A stretch of 64,000 bases of DNA from Anabas testudineus (Eukaryota > Chordata > Actinopteri > Anabantiformes > Anabantidae): assembly GCF_900324465.2 (NCBI RefSeq), contig NC_046622.1:20004297-20068296 (forward strand), given 5' to 3'. Made by a program: the position numbers and the translations under genes. This document shows, piece after piece, positions 35,301 to 46,989 of the stretch; within the stretch, counting starts at the first letter, position 1, and each line of letters opens with the position of its first letter. The notes below the pieces were generated by a model. The model made no database searches and was not told the DNA's origin. It saw only the letters and a list, made by a program, of their open reading frames with translations.

Positions 35301-35993
35301 TTCCTGCTGCTCTTCTCCTTGACTCTGTGTTTCCTGTGTTCTCTGACCTTTATCGGCCGACCCTCTGAGTGGTCCTGCATGCTGAGACACACAGCATTCG
35401 GCATCACCTTTGTCCTCTGTATCTCTTGTGTTCTGGGGAAAACTATGGTGGTGTTAATGGCCTTCAGGGCTTCACTTCCAGGCAGTAATGTGATGAAATG
35501 GTTTGGACCAACACAGCAGAGACTCAGTGTTCTGGCTTTCACTCTCATCCAGGTTGTAATATGTATCCTCTGGTTAACAATTTCTCCTCCTTTTCCATTT
35601 AAGAACTTTAAAGAAATCAAAGACAAAATCATCTTAGAATGTGCTCTGGGTTCAACTGTAGGATTTTGGGCTGTACTTGGGTACATAGGTCTTCTGGCCT
35701 CTTTCTGTTTCATTCTTGCTTTTCTGGCTCGGAAACTACCTGATAACTTCAATGAGGCCAAATTTATCACCTTCAGCATGTTGATCTTCTGTGCAGTGTG
35801 GATCACGTTTATTCCAGCTTATGTCAGCTCTCCTGGGAAGTTCAGTGTTGCTGTGGAGATATTTGCTATTCTGGCCTCCAGTTTTGGACTGTTAATTTGT
35901 ATTTTCATTCCAAAATGTTATATTGTCTTACTGAGACCAGAGAAGAACACAAAAAAGAATATGATGGTGAGAGAGGTAAAAAATACAATATGA
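32370..35993 (+). CDS. V2R-like (OlfC) receptor, gene 4
   Basis: Exons: 32370-32602, 32794-33091, 33267-34061, 34176-34403, 34510-34633, 35080-35993; 863 open codons. Almost the same as gene 3 except for a cluster of changes in exon 3 between about 33665 and 33785: TEGW for TEAW, KMDKNH for EMDKHH, and [20 protein letters not shown], which resembles gene 1 here ([15 protein letters not shown]). This patch suggests a conversion tract from a gene 1-like donor. Signal peptide, CRD and 7TM exon match the group. It sits 1.96 kb after gene 3 and 1.84 kb before gene 5. Confidence 0.9.
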
Positions 35994-37757
35994 AATACTA
36001 CAGAATATATCTAAAATATGCTTAAAACAAAACATTAGTTTCTTCTGTTTCTTGCGGAATTCCTTTAACACACAACACATTAGAAATATATGTCTGTTCA
36101 TTCATTGCAACAGTTGGGTGTAATCTATTGCATACCATCCATTTGTAACATAGGCTATGGCAATGGCAGCATTTGTAATCTAATTATATGTAATACTACT
36201 TGTAATTATGTACTAATGAGTATACAGATATAATACCTAATTGCTCTGTGAGTTCACAACACTTAAAATAGTTCATAGTTTAGTTGGATAATATACTTTA
36301 TTTTTGTTACAGACAAAAACATCTTTAGCCTGTATTAATTTTAATTTGGTCAGAGAATCCCAATTAAAATGGGAGACCTGATCTTTTTAAGAAAAGACAC
36401 TGACCAATGACAAGTTATCGCAAGTTCTTAAGATTATCTTATGACCATCAGCTAATTGTGGCAGTGTAAAAATGTCAAACTTGTGGAAATCACAGTTTTG
36501 AAGCAATAAATGTGAAAACATAAGCTCTTGCTGTTTAAATCTCTGAAGGCATACATAGAGTACGATTGTACAACCGAATGCAATGTTTGGTTTGCCTGGT
36601 TAATTGTTTTGAAGAGTTAAGCTATTTAATTTCTCAGAAATTAAAAGAAACATTTCAAGTATGTTGCAGAATGGTTGGTACCATTGAATCCACAGTGGTC
36701 CAAATAGGTTTTATACGAAATTTGAAGAAGGTTTGATGAAGCATGAAGAATAGGGAGTGTTTTAAAAAAATCTAAATGCTGGAAAATCTAGTCAGACAAA
36801 TGTGGGCGGTCCCAATTACAAATAATTTCAGATGCATCCGAAGAGCACAGAGAAAAAAAGATTATACTCCTACCATTTAGGAATTATGAGTCATGATAAA
36901 ACTGTAATAACTGTCCACATGGTAGCATCATAGAGGCATGTATGTAGTATGTGAAGAATTTCAACACAGGGCAGCTTTCCATAAAATTTCATTACAGTAG
37001 GTTATATAGTTTTTGAGAAAACCACTGTTTTAGAACACTCCCATAGACTTTCCATTCAAATAAAATTCATATAAACTCATTATACAGTGCCTATAAAAAG
37101 TATGATTACTTTTTGGATGTTTCATCCTTTTATTGACACTAACATGAATCATCCTGTGGATGCACATTTGTGTTTTTTCTTGAATTTTCTTGTAGTATTA
37201 CAGAATAGACCTCAGTCAAATCAATACAGTTCAAATGAGCATTTATTATAAAATAATACTAATTATTCAGACAGGATGCGAGTTCACATTTCCCCCAGCT
37301 AGAAAAAGAAGAAAAAATAGTGAAATGCCTCGGGCTGGAGTGCTCTTGTCTTTCTATTTTCACTTAACATCCTCTTTTTATCATGTCCTTCCCATCCAAT
37401 CCACATTTTTTTTTCTTCTATCCTTCCCCATTTCTGGCTAAACCTGGACAAAATTAATAATTCTTGTCCACCATAATTTTTTTTTGGCCAGTCACCCCAT
37501 TTCTTCCTGTATCCCTTAGGTCGCCGTGACTACTTTCTGTACGCAAGTGTAAGACATATGCAGTATACTAACCCAAAACTCTAATTACTACATTGTCAAT
37601 TTCATAATTTAATTTGGCTAATTTCTTACACATTATTTATAATGATTAAATGTCTGTGGTTTCAAATATCACTAGTACATAAAATATACTGTTCTGACAA
37701 GGACTGTTTAATAGCCTCAGGTCTTTTTTTTTTTTATCTTTTAGGGTATTCAAAATG
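35994..37757 (+). other. Gene 4 3' flank and gene 5 upstream flank
   Basis: No gene. 35994-37080 repeats the gene 3 3' flank, 37082-37143 the Tc1-like fragment, and 37144-37757 the upstream flank. About 130 bp present upstream of genes 3 and 4 is missing at 37530, after 'gtcgccgtgac'. Confidence 0.75.
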
Positions 37758-37765
37758 TATAAATA
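37758..37765 (+). promoter_or_regulatory. TATA box of gene 5
   Basis: TATAAATA, 74 nt upstream of the ATG. Retained although the coding region is broken. Confidence 0.55.
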
Positions 37766-37831
37766 GTCACACAAGCTCTTGCTCTGCAGTAAGATACTTC
37801 ATCCACCCACTCAATTTTTCCCTCAAACAGA

Positions 37832-40800
37832 ATGACACTGACACAGAAGTGGCCAGGGCGGAGCTGGGCACTTTTACAACTGCTGTTGGTGGCATCTTTT
37901 ACTAAGACAGAGGAACAGGTGTGTCGACTGAGAGGGGATACCGAGAATCCCCAGCTATCTAAAGATGGTGACATTATATTTGGGGGAATGTTTGCCTTCT
38001 ATGGTAGCTGGAAAGACAGAAAAGATACTTTCACAAGCAAACCACTGCCACTGGAATGCATAAGGTAAATTATACTGAAATATCCTGTTAAGATTTAATC
38101 TATCTAGGATTAAATGATAGATATAAATATAAAACAGGTGCAGAGGAATAAAAAATGAATCTAAATAAAGTATTTATTCATAAAATTTTATTTTGACAAT
38201 TTTAATATTTTGTGTTGTATGTGTCATAAAACACTGTGTGAATGAAGTTTGAATTTAGGAGCATTCCAGTTTGCCCAGGCTATGCTTTTTGCCATTGAAG
38301 AGATCAATAACAGTACAGACCTACTACCTGGAATCTCTCTGGGATATAAAATTTATGATACTTGTGGCTCTGCAGCAAGAAGTGTGAAAGTTGCACTGGC
38401 CTTAACTAATGGTAATGAAGTTGTATCTACACTGTCCAAAGCTCCATGTACCAGACCTGCACAAGTGCAAGCAATAATAGGAGAAACATCTTCTTCTCCT
38501 TGCATGGCTATAGCTAATGTCATTGGACCCTTTTATATTCCAGAGGTCGGTAAGATTACTAAATGTAAAATTCTATTCATGAGAAATTATCTTCTTTATT
38601 CTTCAATCTGTTTTTCCAACTGTTAAGAGCAAATGTGATTTTGTGAATATTTTTAATTTTACATTTTCTTCTTTTAGATCAGTCCGTTTGCCACCTGTGC
38701 TTGTCTCAGTGACAAAACCAAGTACCCATCCTTCCTCAGAACTATCCCCAGTGACTATTATCAGAGCAGAGCTCTGGCTCAGTTGGTCAAGCACTTTGGT
38801 TGGAGCTATTAGAACTAATGATGACTATGGCAATAATGGTATGGCTATATTCACAGAAACTGCACAGCAACTGGGTATCTGTCTGGAATATTCTTTATCT
38901 TTCTTTAGAACAGATCCACCAAACAAAATACAAAAGATTATTGAAATAATCAAGCTTTCCACATGTAAGGTGATTATTGCTTTTCTCTCCTATTTGGACA
39001 TGGATGTGCTTTTGTATACATTGTCTCTTTACAACTTGACTGGGTACCAGTGGGTAGGCACTGAAGGTTGGATCTTTGATTCTCAAACTGCAAAGATGGA
39101 TAAGCATCACATTCTGGATGGTGCTATAGGCCTGTCCATCCCCAAAGGAAAGGTCAGTGGCATGAGAGAGTTCATATTAGATGTGAAGCCACTCAATTCA
39201 CCTGGTAATAAAATGTTTGCAGAGTTTTGGGAGTCATTATTTAACTGTAAGTTTAAACAGTCAAAGTCACCAACAGAGAATCATAGAGAATGTACTGGAC
39301 ATGAAGATCTGAGTGGATTACACAACAGCTTCACTGATATGTCACTTATGCCCATATTCAACAATGTTTATAAAGGAGTGTATGCTGTGGCTCATGCACT
39401 TCACAATATTCTGGTTTGTAATGAAACATGTAACTACAAGGTGCAGCTAGATCCATTCACGGTGAGTAAATGCTTAAATCCTTGAAATCTACTTACTTAC
39501 TTACATGATGCTGAACCAACAGACCTTTGTAATAACTTCATGATATCATATAATTTTAGATTTTACAGTACATAAGAAATATTCGTTTTAAAACAAAGGA
39601 AGAAGAAGAAGTTTACTTTAATGAGAATGGAGACCCACCAGCAAAGTATGAAATTATAAACTGGCAGCCAACAGAAGATGGTGTTGTGGACTTTGTCACA
39701 GTTGGTCTTTATGATGCATCTTTACCTGCAGACAAACAGCTGAGTCTGAAAAATAACTCTTTAATTTGGGCACAGAACTCAAAACAGGTAAGCTATTATA
39801 TCACCATTATACATCTCAATTACAATACAATTGCATTAATAATGTATAAAAATTATTTTCATTGGGCTTATTATACTCATGTTGTTCATACAGGTTCCTG
39901 TGTCAGTTTGCAGTGAGAAATGTCCCCCAGGAACTCGTAAGGTTCTCCAGAAAGGAAAACCTGTCTGCTGTTATGACTGTATAAGATGTGCAGAAGGAGA
40001 AATAAGCAACACTACAGGTCTAGTAATACTAAATGCAAGGTTTGGGACTACAGTGAACCAGAAAAGAAAGCTGTCATAATATATAATTGTTCCAGCAAAC
40101 TACTAATTTCACTTTCAGAAAAGCATTTTAATTTGTTTGAAAATCACAAAAATTCCCGACACAAGTTTCTGCCAGCAAATGTAACTTTTCCACATACACT
40201 ATAATGAAATATTTGAAGACAGTAGAAAACAAACTAAACTAAACAACACTAGTGAAATAAAGTCATTACCATTAAAAATACTGTGTGTGATACATTATTT
40301 TAATAATACATAAAAATATCGAATTAATAATTATAACAGCATGGGGTTGCCATATAGGTTGATAGTACTGTCTTTCTTACACTAGTTGATATGCAGATAG
40401 CAATGATATAGGCAAGCACTGAAAAAAAATCTAAGATCTGTTTTATTATTACTTGTCAGATTCTATCACCTGTGTGCGATGTCAGCCTGAATTCTGGTCC
40501 AATGACAGAAGAGATGCCTGTTTAAAGAAGGAAGCAGAGTTTCTATCATATGAAGAAATTATGGGAGCACTGCTCACTGCAGCATCTTTATTTGGAACAT
40601 GCATGACTGCTGTTGTAGCATTCATTTTCTTCAGATACAGGAAAACTCCTATTGTCAGGGCCAACAACTCTGAACTGAGCTTCCTGCTGCTCTTCTCCTT
40701 GACTCTGTGTTTCCTGTGTTCTCTGACCTTCATCGGCCGACCCTCTGAGTGGTCCTGCATGCTGAGACACACAGCATTCGGCATCACCTTTGTCCTCTGT

Positions 40801-41370
40801 ATCTCTTGTGTTCTGGGGAAAACTATGGTGGTGTTAATGGCCTTCAGGGCTTCACTTCCAGGCAGTAATGTGATGAAATGGTTTGGACCAACACAGCAGA
40901 GACTCAGTGTTCTGGCTTTCACTCTCATCCAGGTTGTAATATGTATCCTCTGGTTAACAATTTCTCCTCCTTTTCCATTTAAGAACTTTAAAGAAATCAA
41001 AGACAAAATCATCTTAGAATGTGCTCTGGGTTCAACTGTGGGATTTTGGGCTGTACTTGGGTACATAGGCCTTCTGGCCTCTTTCTGTTTCATTCTTGCT
41101 TTTCTGGCTCGGAAACTACCTGATAACTTCAATGAGGCCAAATTTATCACCTTCAGCATGTTGATCTTCTGTGCAGTGTGGATCACTTTTATTCCAGCTT
41201 ATGTCAGCTCTCCTGGGAAGTTCAGTGTTGCTGTAGAGATATTTGCTATTCTGGCCTCCAGTTTTGGACTGTTAATTTGTATTTTCATTCCAAAATGTTA
41301 TATTATCTTACTGAGACCAGAGAAAAATACAAAAAAGAATATGATGGGGAGAGAGGCATCAACAGTCTGA
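37832..41370 (+). pseudogene. V2R-like (OlfC) receptor pseudogene, gene 5
   Basis: Exons by homology: 37832-38064, 38248-38545, 38678-39461, 39560-39787, 39894-40017, 40460-41370. Exon 3 is 784 nt instead of 795: 11 bases are lost between two GGTTGG words at 38797-38803. Translation therefore runs from ...LVKHFGW straight to S-Y-stop at 38810-38812, about 45 residues into exon 3. All other exons stay open, including a full 7TM exon, so the loss looks recent. The 7TM exon ends GREASTV, three bases shorter than its relatives. Exon 3 carries TEGW and IPKGKVSGMREF. A null allele or an assembly error is the alternative. Confidence 0.8.
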
Positions 41371-41782
41371 AATGTAAAAAAAAAATCATCATATAAAATA
41401 TGATAATGAAGAAATACTATTATACTATTCGTGAGTTCTAGTTTCTGCAAAATAATGACTGAAACACATAACACATCAAATTGGCAATTGTATTCATTTT
41501 ATTCAACAGCTATTTTTTACCACTGCAATACTGTTAATGTAATTTTTGTTGTAATTTATGTGGTATAATCCATTTTTGATATACCATATTAGAATGACTG
41601 CATTTACTACAATATAATATACAGTCACAAAAAAATACATGTGATGAAGTTCAAATAAATATTTAAAAGTTTAAAATAAAAGTATAAAATATATAAATAT
41701 ACAAACTGACTGGCTTGTCTTAGTTTTTTTTTGTTCAGAGAATCACATTTAAATCCTGGAACCCCAATTCATGATCTAATAA
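41371..41782. other. Gene 5 3' flank
   Basis: AT-rich, with only weak similarity to the 3' flanks of genes 3 and 4 near its start. No gene seen. Confidence 0.5.
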
Positions 41783-42690
41783 TGTCATGGTTTCAGCCTC
41801 GTTGCTGCTTGTAGTTCCCCCGAGCTCTTATTTTGACAACTTCCTGTTTCCCTTTCCCAGTCTGATCACATGCACTTACCTAATTGGTTACACCTGGTCT
41901 CCCCCACTCTATAAATACCGGCCTGCTCACCTGTCTCCCCTGCCATATAGTCTGTTCTTAACTCCTGGACACTATCCAGTGTTTCTCTTGGACTGATTTG
42001 TTTTGGATTTCTCGGACTCTGCCTGCTCTGGACCCCGTCTCTTGCCTGACCCCCTGGTGCTGTGAGTTTTGTTTATTCCTGGTTATTCCCCCTGCTCACA
42101 GTACCAGACCTCTCCCTGTATCTACCTGATTCCCCTTCTCTGACCTGCACCCCTTCTACCCTGGATTCCCCCTCACTGGACCAGCCTGACCTGACCCTGC
42201 TTCCTGTCTACCCCTCTGGTTCTGTGAGTTTCCCCTCGTTGTTCCCTTCTCTGCTCTGTTTCTGTTTGGATCTCCCTGTGTTTCGACCTGAATTGTCTTA
42301 CTGTTGTGGATTTTGCCTGTCGGATTTATCTCTGAACTGCCTACTTGTGTATGACCTGGATTCCCCTAGACCTCTGAGTTTAGCCCTGTGGATTATTGTT
42401 TGGATTATATTCTTGTGGCTTGTGTGACACTTTTGTTACTGTACTGAACTTTCTCTGTTGTCCTCCATTCTGTCCATGTGCTCTCTGTTGGTCGGCCATC
42501 TTGGTTTTGACATCACTTCCGGTGTCCAACGAGACCACCATACTCACCCTACCTCATCTCCTCCCATCTAGTGACTGTTTCATTCAATTTGTTGATTTAC
42601 TGTTTTGTCAATATAGATAAAGATTGACTACCCTGTTCTGTCCTGTCTGATCTCTGGCCATGGAGTCCTTCATGGTGCTCGTGCCGAATG
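41783..42690 (+). mobile_element. LTR-like fossil (probable solo LTR, Gypsy type)
   Basis: Begins TGTCATGGTTTC at 41783 and has a TATAAATA at 41910-41917. A long C/T-rich body follows, with a 'gataaaga' near 42615 and a 'ctgttctgtcctgtctgatc' end region. This layout resembles teleost Gypsy LTRs. No internal gene region is attached. The right boundary is approximate and no clear target duplication was seen. Old fossil; the open frames in it are not genes. Confidence 0.4.
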
Positions 42691-43681
42691 ACTCCATTAG
42701 ACATTTCAAATTTGTGTATAACACTGATTGGAATAGTTTTAGGTGCTATGCACCCATTAAAGCTGCAAACTATTTGGTTAGGCTTTTTGATTTCTCTTAG
42801 ACCCAGGGATTGTTTATTTAAATATTCTGATATTTCTTTGCTTGTTTTTGTGATTGTTTCAACAGTTTACATCTATCTGTTTATATGTTTTATTGATTGT
42901 CCTGACTACTACTAATGCTACTACCTGACTGTATTCAAGCATGGTCAGTTAAGGTATAATCTCAATGTCGGTGTATTTACGTTCTTGAGGACCCACTGCC
43001 AATGGTAGTGCCCTATTTGTTGATGAGGCCCGTTCATTCAGATGTGACTTGATAAAGCCATATCCCGCAGGAGTCAAAGAACCTACAAATGCCCTCTTTT
43101 ATGGTCTTAGTATGTAATAGAAAAAAGCTTTTTGTAAATTGATTTAAAAAAAAAAAAAAAAAAAAAAATTGCAGAGGTCCAAGATGCACCAACAGTGCAC
43201 TTTATGATTGCAACCAAGTGTGAGGTTACAGCAAGACAATGACACAGTATTATTCCCACTGTGTAAGTTTATCATGCAAATTATCCTGTGCTTAAATATG
43301 CTTAAAATTTGTTATTGACCGTTTTTGTGGTTTGAAATCCAGGTAATTGACTAAATGTTCTCAGTGTTTTGTTAGTTTTAAACATTTTTATGTAGGTGTA
43401 ACTACTCTCCTCTCTGAGGAGAACTGGACTAACACGATAAATTTGAAAGCATTAATGAAAGTGCATGTGAATAAGCATAAACAGTAGGTTAGGGCAGAAG
43501 CAGTGGCGGAAGCGTATTCTTCCAACCTCCTGACCAGTGTGCAGCGCTCAAGCAAGCTATAGAGGTGAGATGCAGGTGAGTGAGAAGGTTGAGCTGTCAG
43601 GAGGCTGGTCCCCAGTGGGGAAGACAAAATAGTGGACTAGTCTGAGAGGACAAGGTGGTCTGCTGTATGGTCCCTGTAGAG
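42691..43681. other. Intergenic, mixed unassigned repeats
   Basis: No gene. The segment 43020-43110 resembles 61650-61735 downstream of gene 7 (shared words around 'aagccatatccc' / 'aagccaaatccc'), a diverged common repeat. A pure A run spans about 43147-43170. Confidence 0.45.
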
Positions 43682-44350
43682 CAGGGGTCTCAAACTGAAA
43701 TTACCTGGGGGCCGCGGGAAGCATAGTCTGGGTGAGGCTGGGCCGCATCAGGTTTTCCACAAGAAAAGCTTTGTTTTAAAAAAATAAAATAAAATCCTAT
43801 CTTCTCAAATCTATTTATTTTTAATTTTTTAATACAAAATAAATACAAACATAAAAAATAAGAATAAATCGGGAATAAATATAATAATAATAATAATAAT
43901 AATGAAAATAATAATTACATTCCTCTAGTCGGCGACAAAATGTGGTTTCTATATCTGCTGTATTCGGATTCAAATGTCTGAATGAACAGTTCTTTAACGT
44001 TCTTCTGAACATCGCTCTGTGACTGCAGACTACATTAGGCTGCACTGAGTTCCTTACTTTTCTTTTAACCCGCCGCGAACGCATCACTCTGACTTATAGT
44101 GTCCCGCTGGGGGGCAACTTAAAAAAACTTTTTTTTTTTGAAGTGTTGTGAACGCAGCGCGCTGGGACGAATGTCCGCGTGAGCTTCATAGAAACGACGC
44201 CGCTAGCCAGGATGAAAACTCTCCATGGCAACACTGCTGTCACTCATTGAGAAATGCTTCTCTGATTGGATTAAGCCCGGCCGATGTCCCGCCCCCGAGA
44301 CCCATATACCCCACCGTGATTGGTTGGTTCGTATTTTAGAAGGGTGATTC
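43682..44350 (+). mobile_element. hAT-type non-autonomous element
   Basis: The left end CAGGGGTCTCAAACT followed by 'acctgggggccgc' is typical of a teleost hAT family. An internal AAT microsatellite (about 43880-43903) and a GC-rich 3' part with 'gcttctctgattggatta' follow. The matching right terminal repeat was not found, so the end is approximate. No transposase coding. Confidence 0.5.
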
Positions 44351-44394
44351 TGGGTCCCAGACAGCAGATGAATTAGCCTCTTATGCAATTTGAA

Positions 44395-45206
44395 TTTAGC
44401 AGGAATACAAGAACCCCTAACTATCTAAAGATGGTAACATGTATTTGAAGGGGAGTGATGCCAATGAAGAATAGTCTACTGAGGATAATGGTATGAGAGA
44501 TATATTACACCATATAAGAAAGATTTATTTCAAAACAAAAGAAGGTGATGAAGTTTACTTTAATTAGAAGGGAGACCCACCAGCAAAGTATACAATTTTA
44601 AATTGGCAGCCAAGAGAAAATGGTGTTGTGGACTTTGTCACAGTTAGTCTTTATGATGCATATAAAGAGAGCTGTTTTTAAAGTGAGTGCTGATACGTTT
44701 TTCTCATAGTCACGTTGTCTTTGCAGGTTTCTGTGTCAGTTTGTGGTGAGAAATGTCCCCCAGGAACTTGCAAGGTTTTCTGGAAAGGAAAGCCTGTCTG
44801 CTGCTATGACTGTATAAGTTGTGCAGAGGGAGAAAAAATTAACATTACAGGTCTAATAATAAATAGAATAGTTTTCTAATTTCCAAAGCAGCATTACATT
44901 GTAATGTATAACTACATTTTATTTTGGATTTCACAAAATGCATTATATGTTAAGGATTACTAAAGTACTACCTCTGTGTTGTTTTAAACTTCTTATGTAT
45001 CCAAGTGTAACTTATTAATTTTAGACAAATATTTTGAATAGACTATATACATAGCCTGAAATCAAAATACTATAATAACAGCTAGGTACATAGGTCTTCT
45101 GGCTGCATTGTGTTTCATTTTTGCTTAAAACTGCATGATAACTTTAATTATATTGGATATTAATATTGCATTTTTATTACACAATGTTACATTATCTTAC
45201 TGAGAT
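44395..45206 (+). pseudogene. Old V2R-like receptor relic
   Basis: Fragments in gene order: an exon 1 piece at about 44413-44460 ('ctatctaaagatggta'); an exon 4 piece at about 44503-44660 with a TAG in place of the GAG after VYFN; a whole exon 5 at 44727-44850 with AG and GT borders (VSVCGEKCPPGTCKVF...CCYDCISCAEGE); and two short pieces of the 7TM exon at about 45083-45206. Exons 2 and 3 and most of the 7TM exon are gone. It is far more decayed than genes 5 and 6, so an eighth array member died long ago. Confidence 0.8.
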
Positions 45207-45229
45207 GCATGCCCAGTGTATTTGGACCT

Positions 45230-45632
45230 TGATCTCTTTTGGATCAGATTGCAGAATTCAACCTATGCCCCTGTGTTATAGCCTACCTGTTTTGGCAGTA
45301 ATTTTCAGTTTACTTTTTTGGTTTTCAACACACCCTTAGTTTTTATTCTAGAATTTGTTTTTGAAATTTTTGTTGCTACTTTGAACTTTTGTGTCTAGCC
45401 ACTTTTAATTGTTGCTTTGTTTTTTTTTTTTTGCCTCGCTCCTTGTCTGTGTACCAAGCCCCCTGTCACGTGGTGATCGCCATTTTGGCTGCTGCCATTT
45501 TCTGTTTTGCAGTCTGCAACTTCCAGGGTTCCCTGCTACCCATGTCCAATTTCTGTATTGCTCTACTATGATTCTCAATACAATAAACTCCCTTTAATTT
45601 AATTGGGCCTGCAAAACCACAACCGTCACACA
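45230..45632 (+). mobile_element. Possible LTR fossil fragment
   Basis: A T-rich body ends with 'caataaactccctttaattt', then 'gggcctgcaaaacc' and 'gtcaca', resembling the poly(A) signal and end of a fish LTR. No internal region or second LTR seen. Old and broken; family not assigned. Confidence 0.3.
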
Positions 45633-45810
45633 AACAATCAACCAAATCTTTGCAGACAAAAATAATGTTTAGCTTGTGTTAATATTCATTTTGTCAGCGA
45701 ATCCCATTTAAATTATTAATTACAATACACAGTCTACAAAACTGTTCAACCTCAGAACAGATACCAGTGTTAAATTCTGTTCCCATCTCCAAGATAAGTG
45801 TTAAGCCCTA

Positions 45811-46230
45811 GACCTGTTGTTTTACAGTGACACCTCGAGAGGTGTGACAGGGAGGAACGGCCTCCTAGATCTGAATCCAAGAAGGGTTTTGTTATTGGAC
45901 TTCTGTGCTGGTTACAGTTTGTCCATAACAAACACCATGTCCAAGCATAAGTACATCGGTGTAACACCATACCCTTGGCCGGAGGTCAATGGAGTTCGTG
46001 TTCATGTCATCTAACCTCCGACATTATGTCTTGAGCACTCTGGTGAAGAGAGGGGCTAAGCTGTCAACCAATCATTACCTGCTGGTAAACTGGATCTGAC
46101 AGTAGAGGAGAATGCTAGACAGACTTGGCAGACCCAAACACAGTGTGAAGGACTGTTGGGAATGTATGGCAGAAGCATTTGTGAAGGCGGTCTTCAACTC
46201 CCTCCACAGTGGTGGGCAGTGACCACAGGA
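45811..46230 (+). mobile_element. LINE endonuclease fragment upstream of gene 6
   Basis: Frames read TSRGVTGRNGLLDLNPRRV, LLLDFCAGYSLSITNTMSKH, then in another frame SSNLRHYVLSTLVKRGAKLS and RMLDRLGRPKHSVKDCWE. These match the C-terminal part of an apurinic-type LINE endonuclease and the following linker, with frame breaks. A second copy lies at the equivalent place upstream of gene 7. Clade not assigned. Confidence 0.6.
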
Positions 46231-46911
46231 GCCACAAGAGAACATCAGGCCCTAAGGCCACCTTCATAGAAAAAAACATTTCTGCATTGTTGCCCCACTA
46301 GTGCACTTAATTTCATTACCCAAAAGCAGCTGAAAATGATTTCAGTAATCAAACAACCCCCTTTGATATGTAACTCATTAAAAAAATAATTGCTGAAGTT
46401 TCATTGACTTGATGTCATACTTTGATTAAAAAGTGCTCATTACATTTTTACAAGCGGTGTACTTAGGGGGAAAAAAAACAATATCTGAATATCAGAATTG
46501 GAAAACCACTACCTATGTAATGAACATATATATGCATATCCCAAAGTTTGAATCTAACCTTAAAAAAAAAATTATTTTCTTACTTGGAAAATGTAAATGA
46601 GCTAAAAACAGTATTTTGGAGAAGAGGAAAGTTTTGACAATATATATTCTTTAGTTTTTAGAATTTGTATTTTTATTTTCCTATTTCCATTTCCATTTTT
46701 TTCATTGTTTCCACATTTAACAATACTCAGGTTGTCCAACATTCCTCATCCTTTGATTTTATGTTTGTTGTTTTTTAAAGATTTTCTTAAATTAAACATA
46801 TGGTATAAATTGTATCATAAAGTGATAAGGTTTAAGACATCATCAGTGTAAAATTGATAAATGTTAAGGGATTCAATCACTTTTTTCTTTCCATTTTTTT
46901 TATTCAAAACT
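46231..46911 (+). other. Gene 6 upstream flank
   Basis: No gene. From about 46400 it closely matches 56040-56570 upstream of gene 7. A block of about 0.3 kb before that has no counterpart there. Confidence 0.65.
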
Positions 46912-46919
46912 TATAAATA
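46912..46919 (+). promoter_or_regulatory. TATA box of gene 6
   Basis: TATAAATA, 78 nt upstream of the ATG. Confidence 0.55.
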
Positions 46920-46989
46920 GTAACACAATCTCTTGCTTCGCACTGAGGTTCTTGAGAATACACCCACTCGTTTATTTTTCTCAACCAGA

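Noticed and set aside
41787-42620. Open frames rich in Ser/Leu/Pro at 41787-42620
   Set aside because: They lie inside an LTR-like C/T-rich region; composition explains them and no domain is seen.
43147-43170. Long A run considered as the tail of a retrocopy
   Set aside because: No processed gene or LINE body recognised to its left and no target duplication seen.
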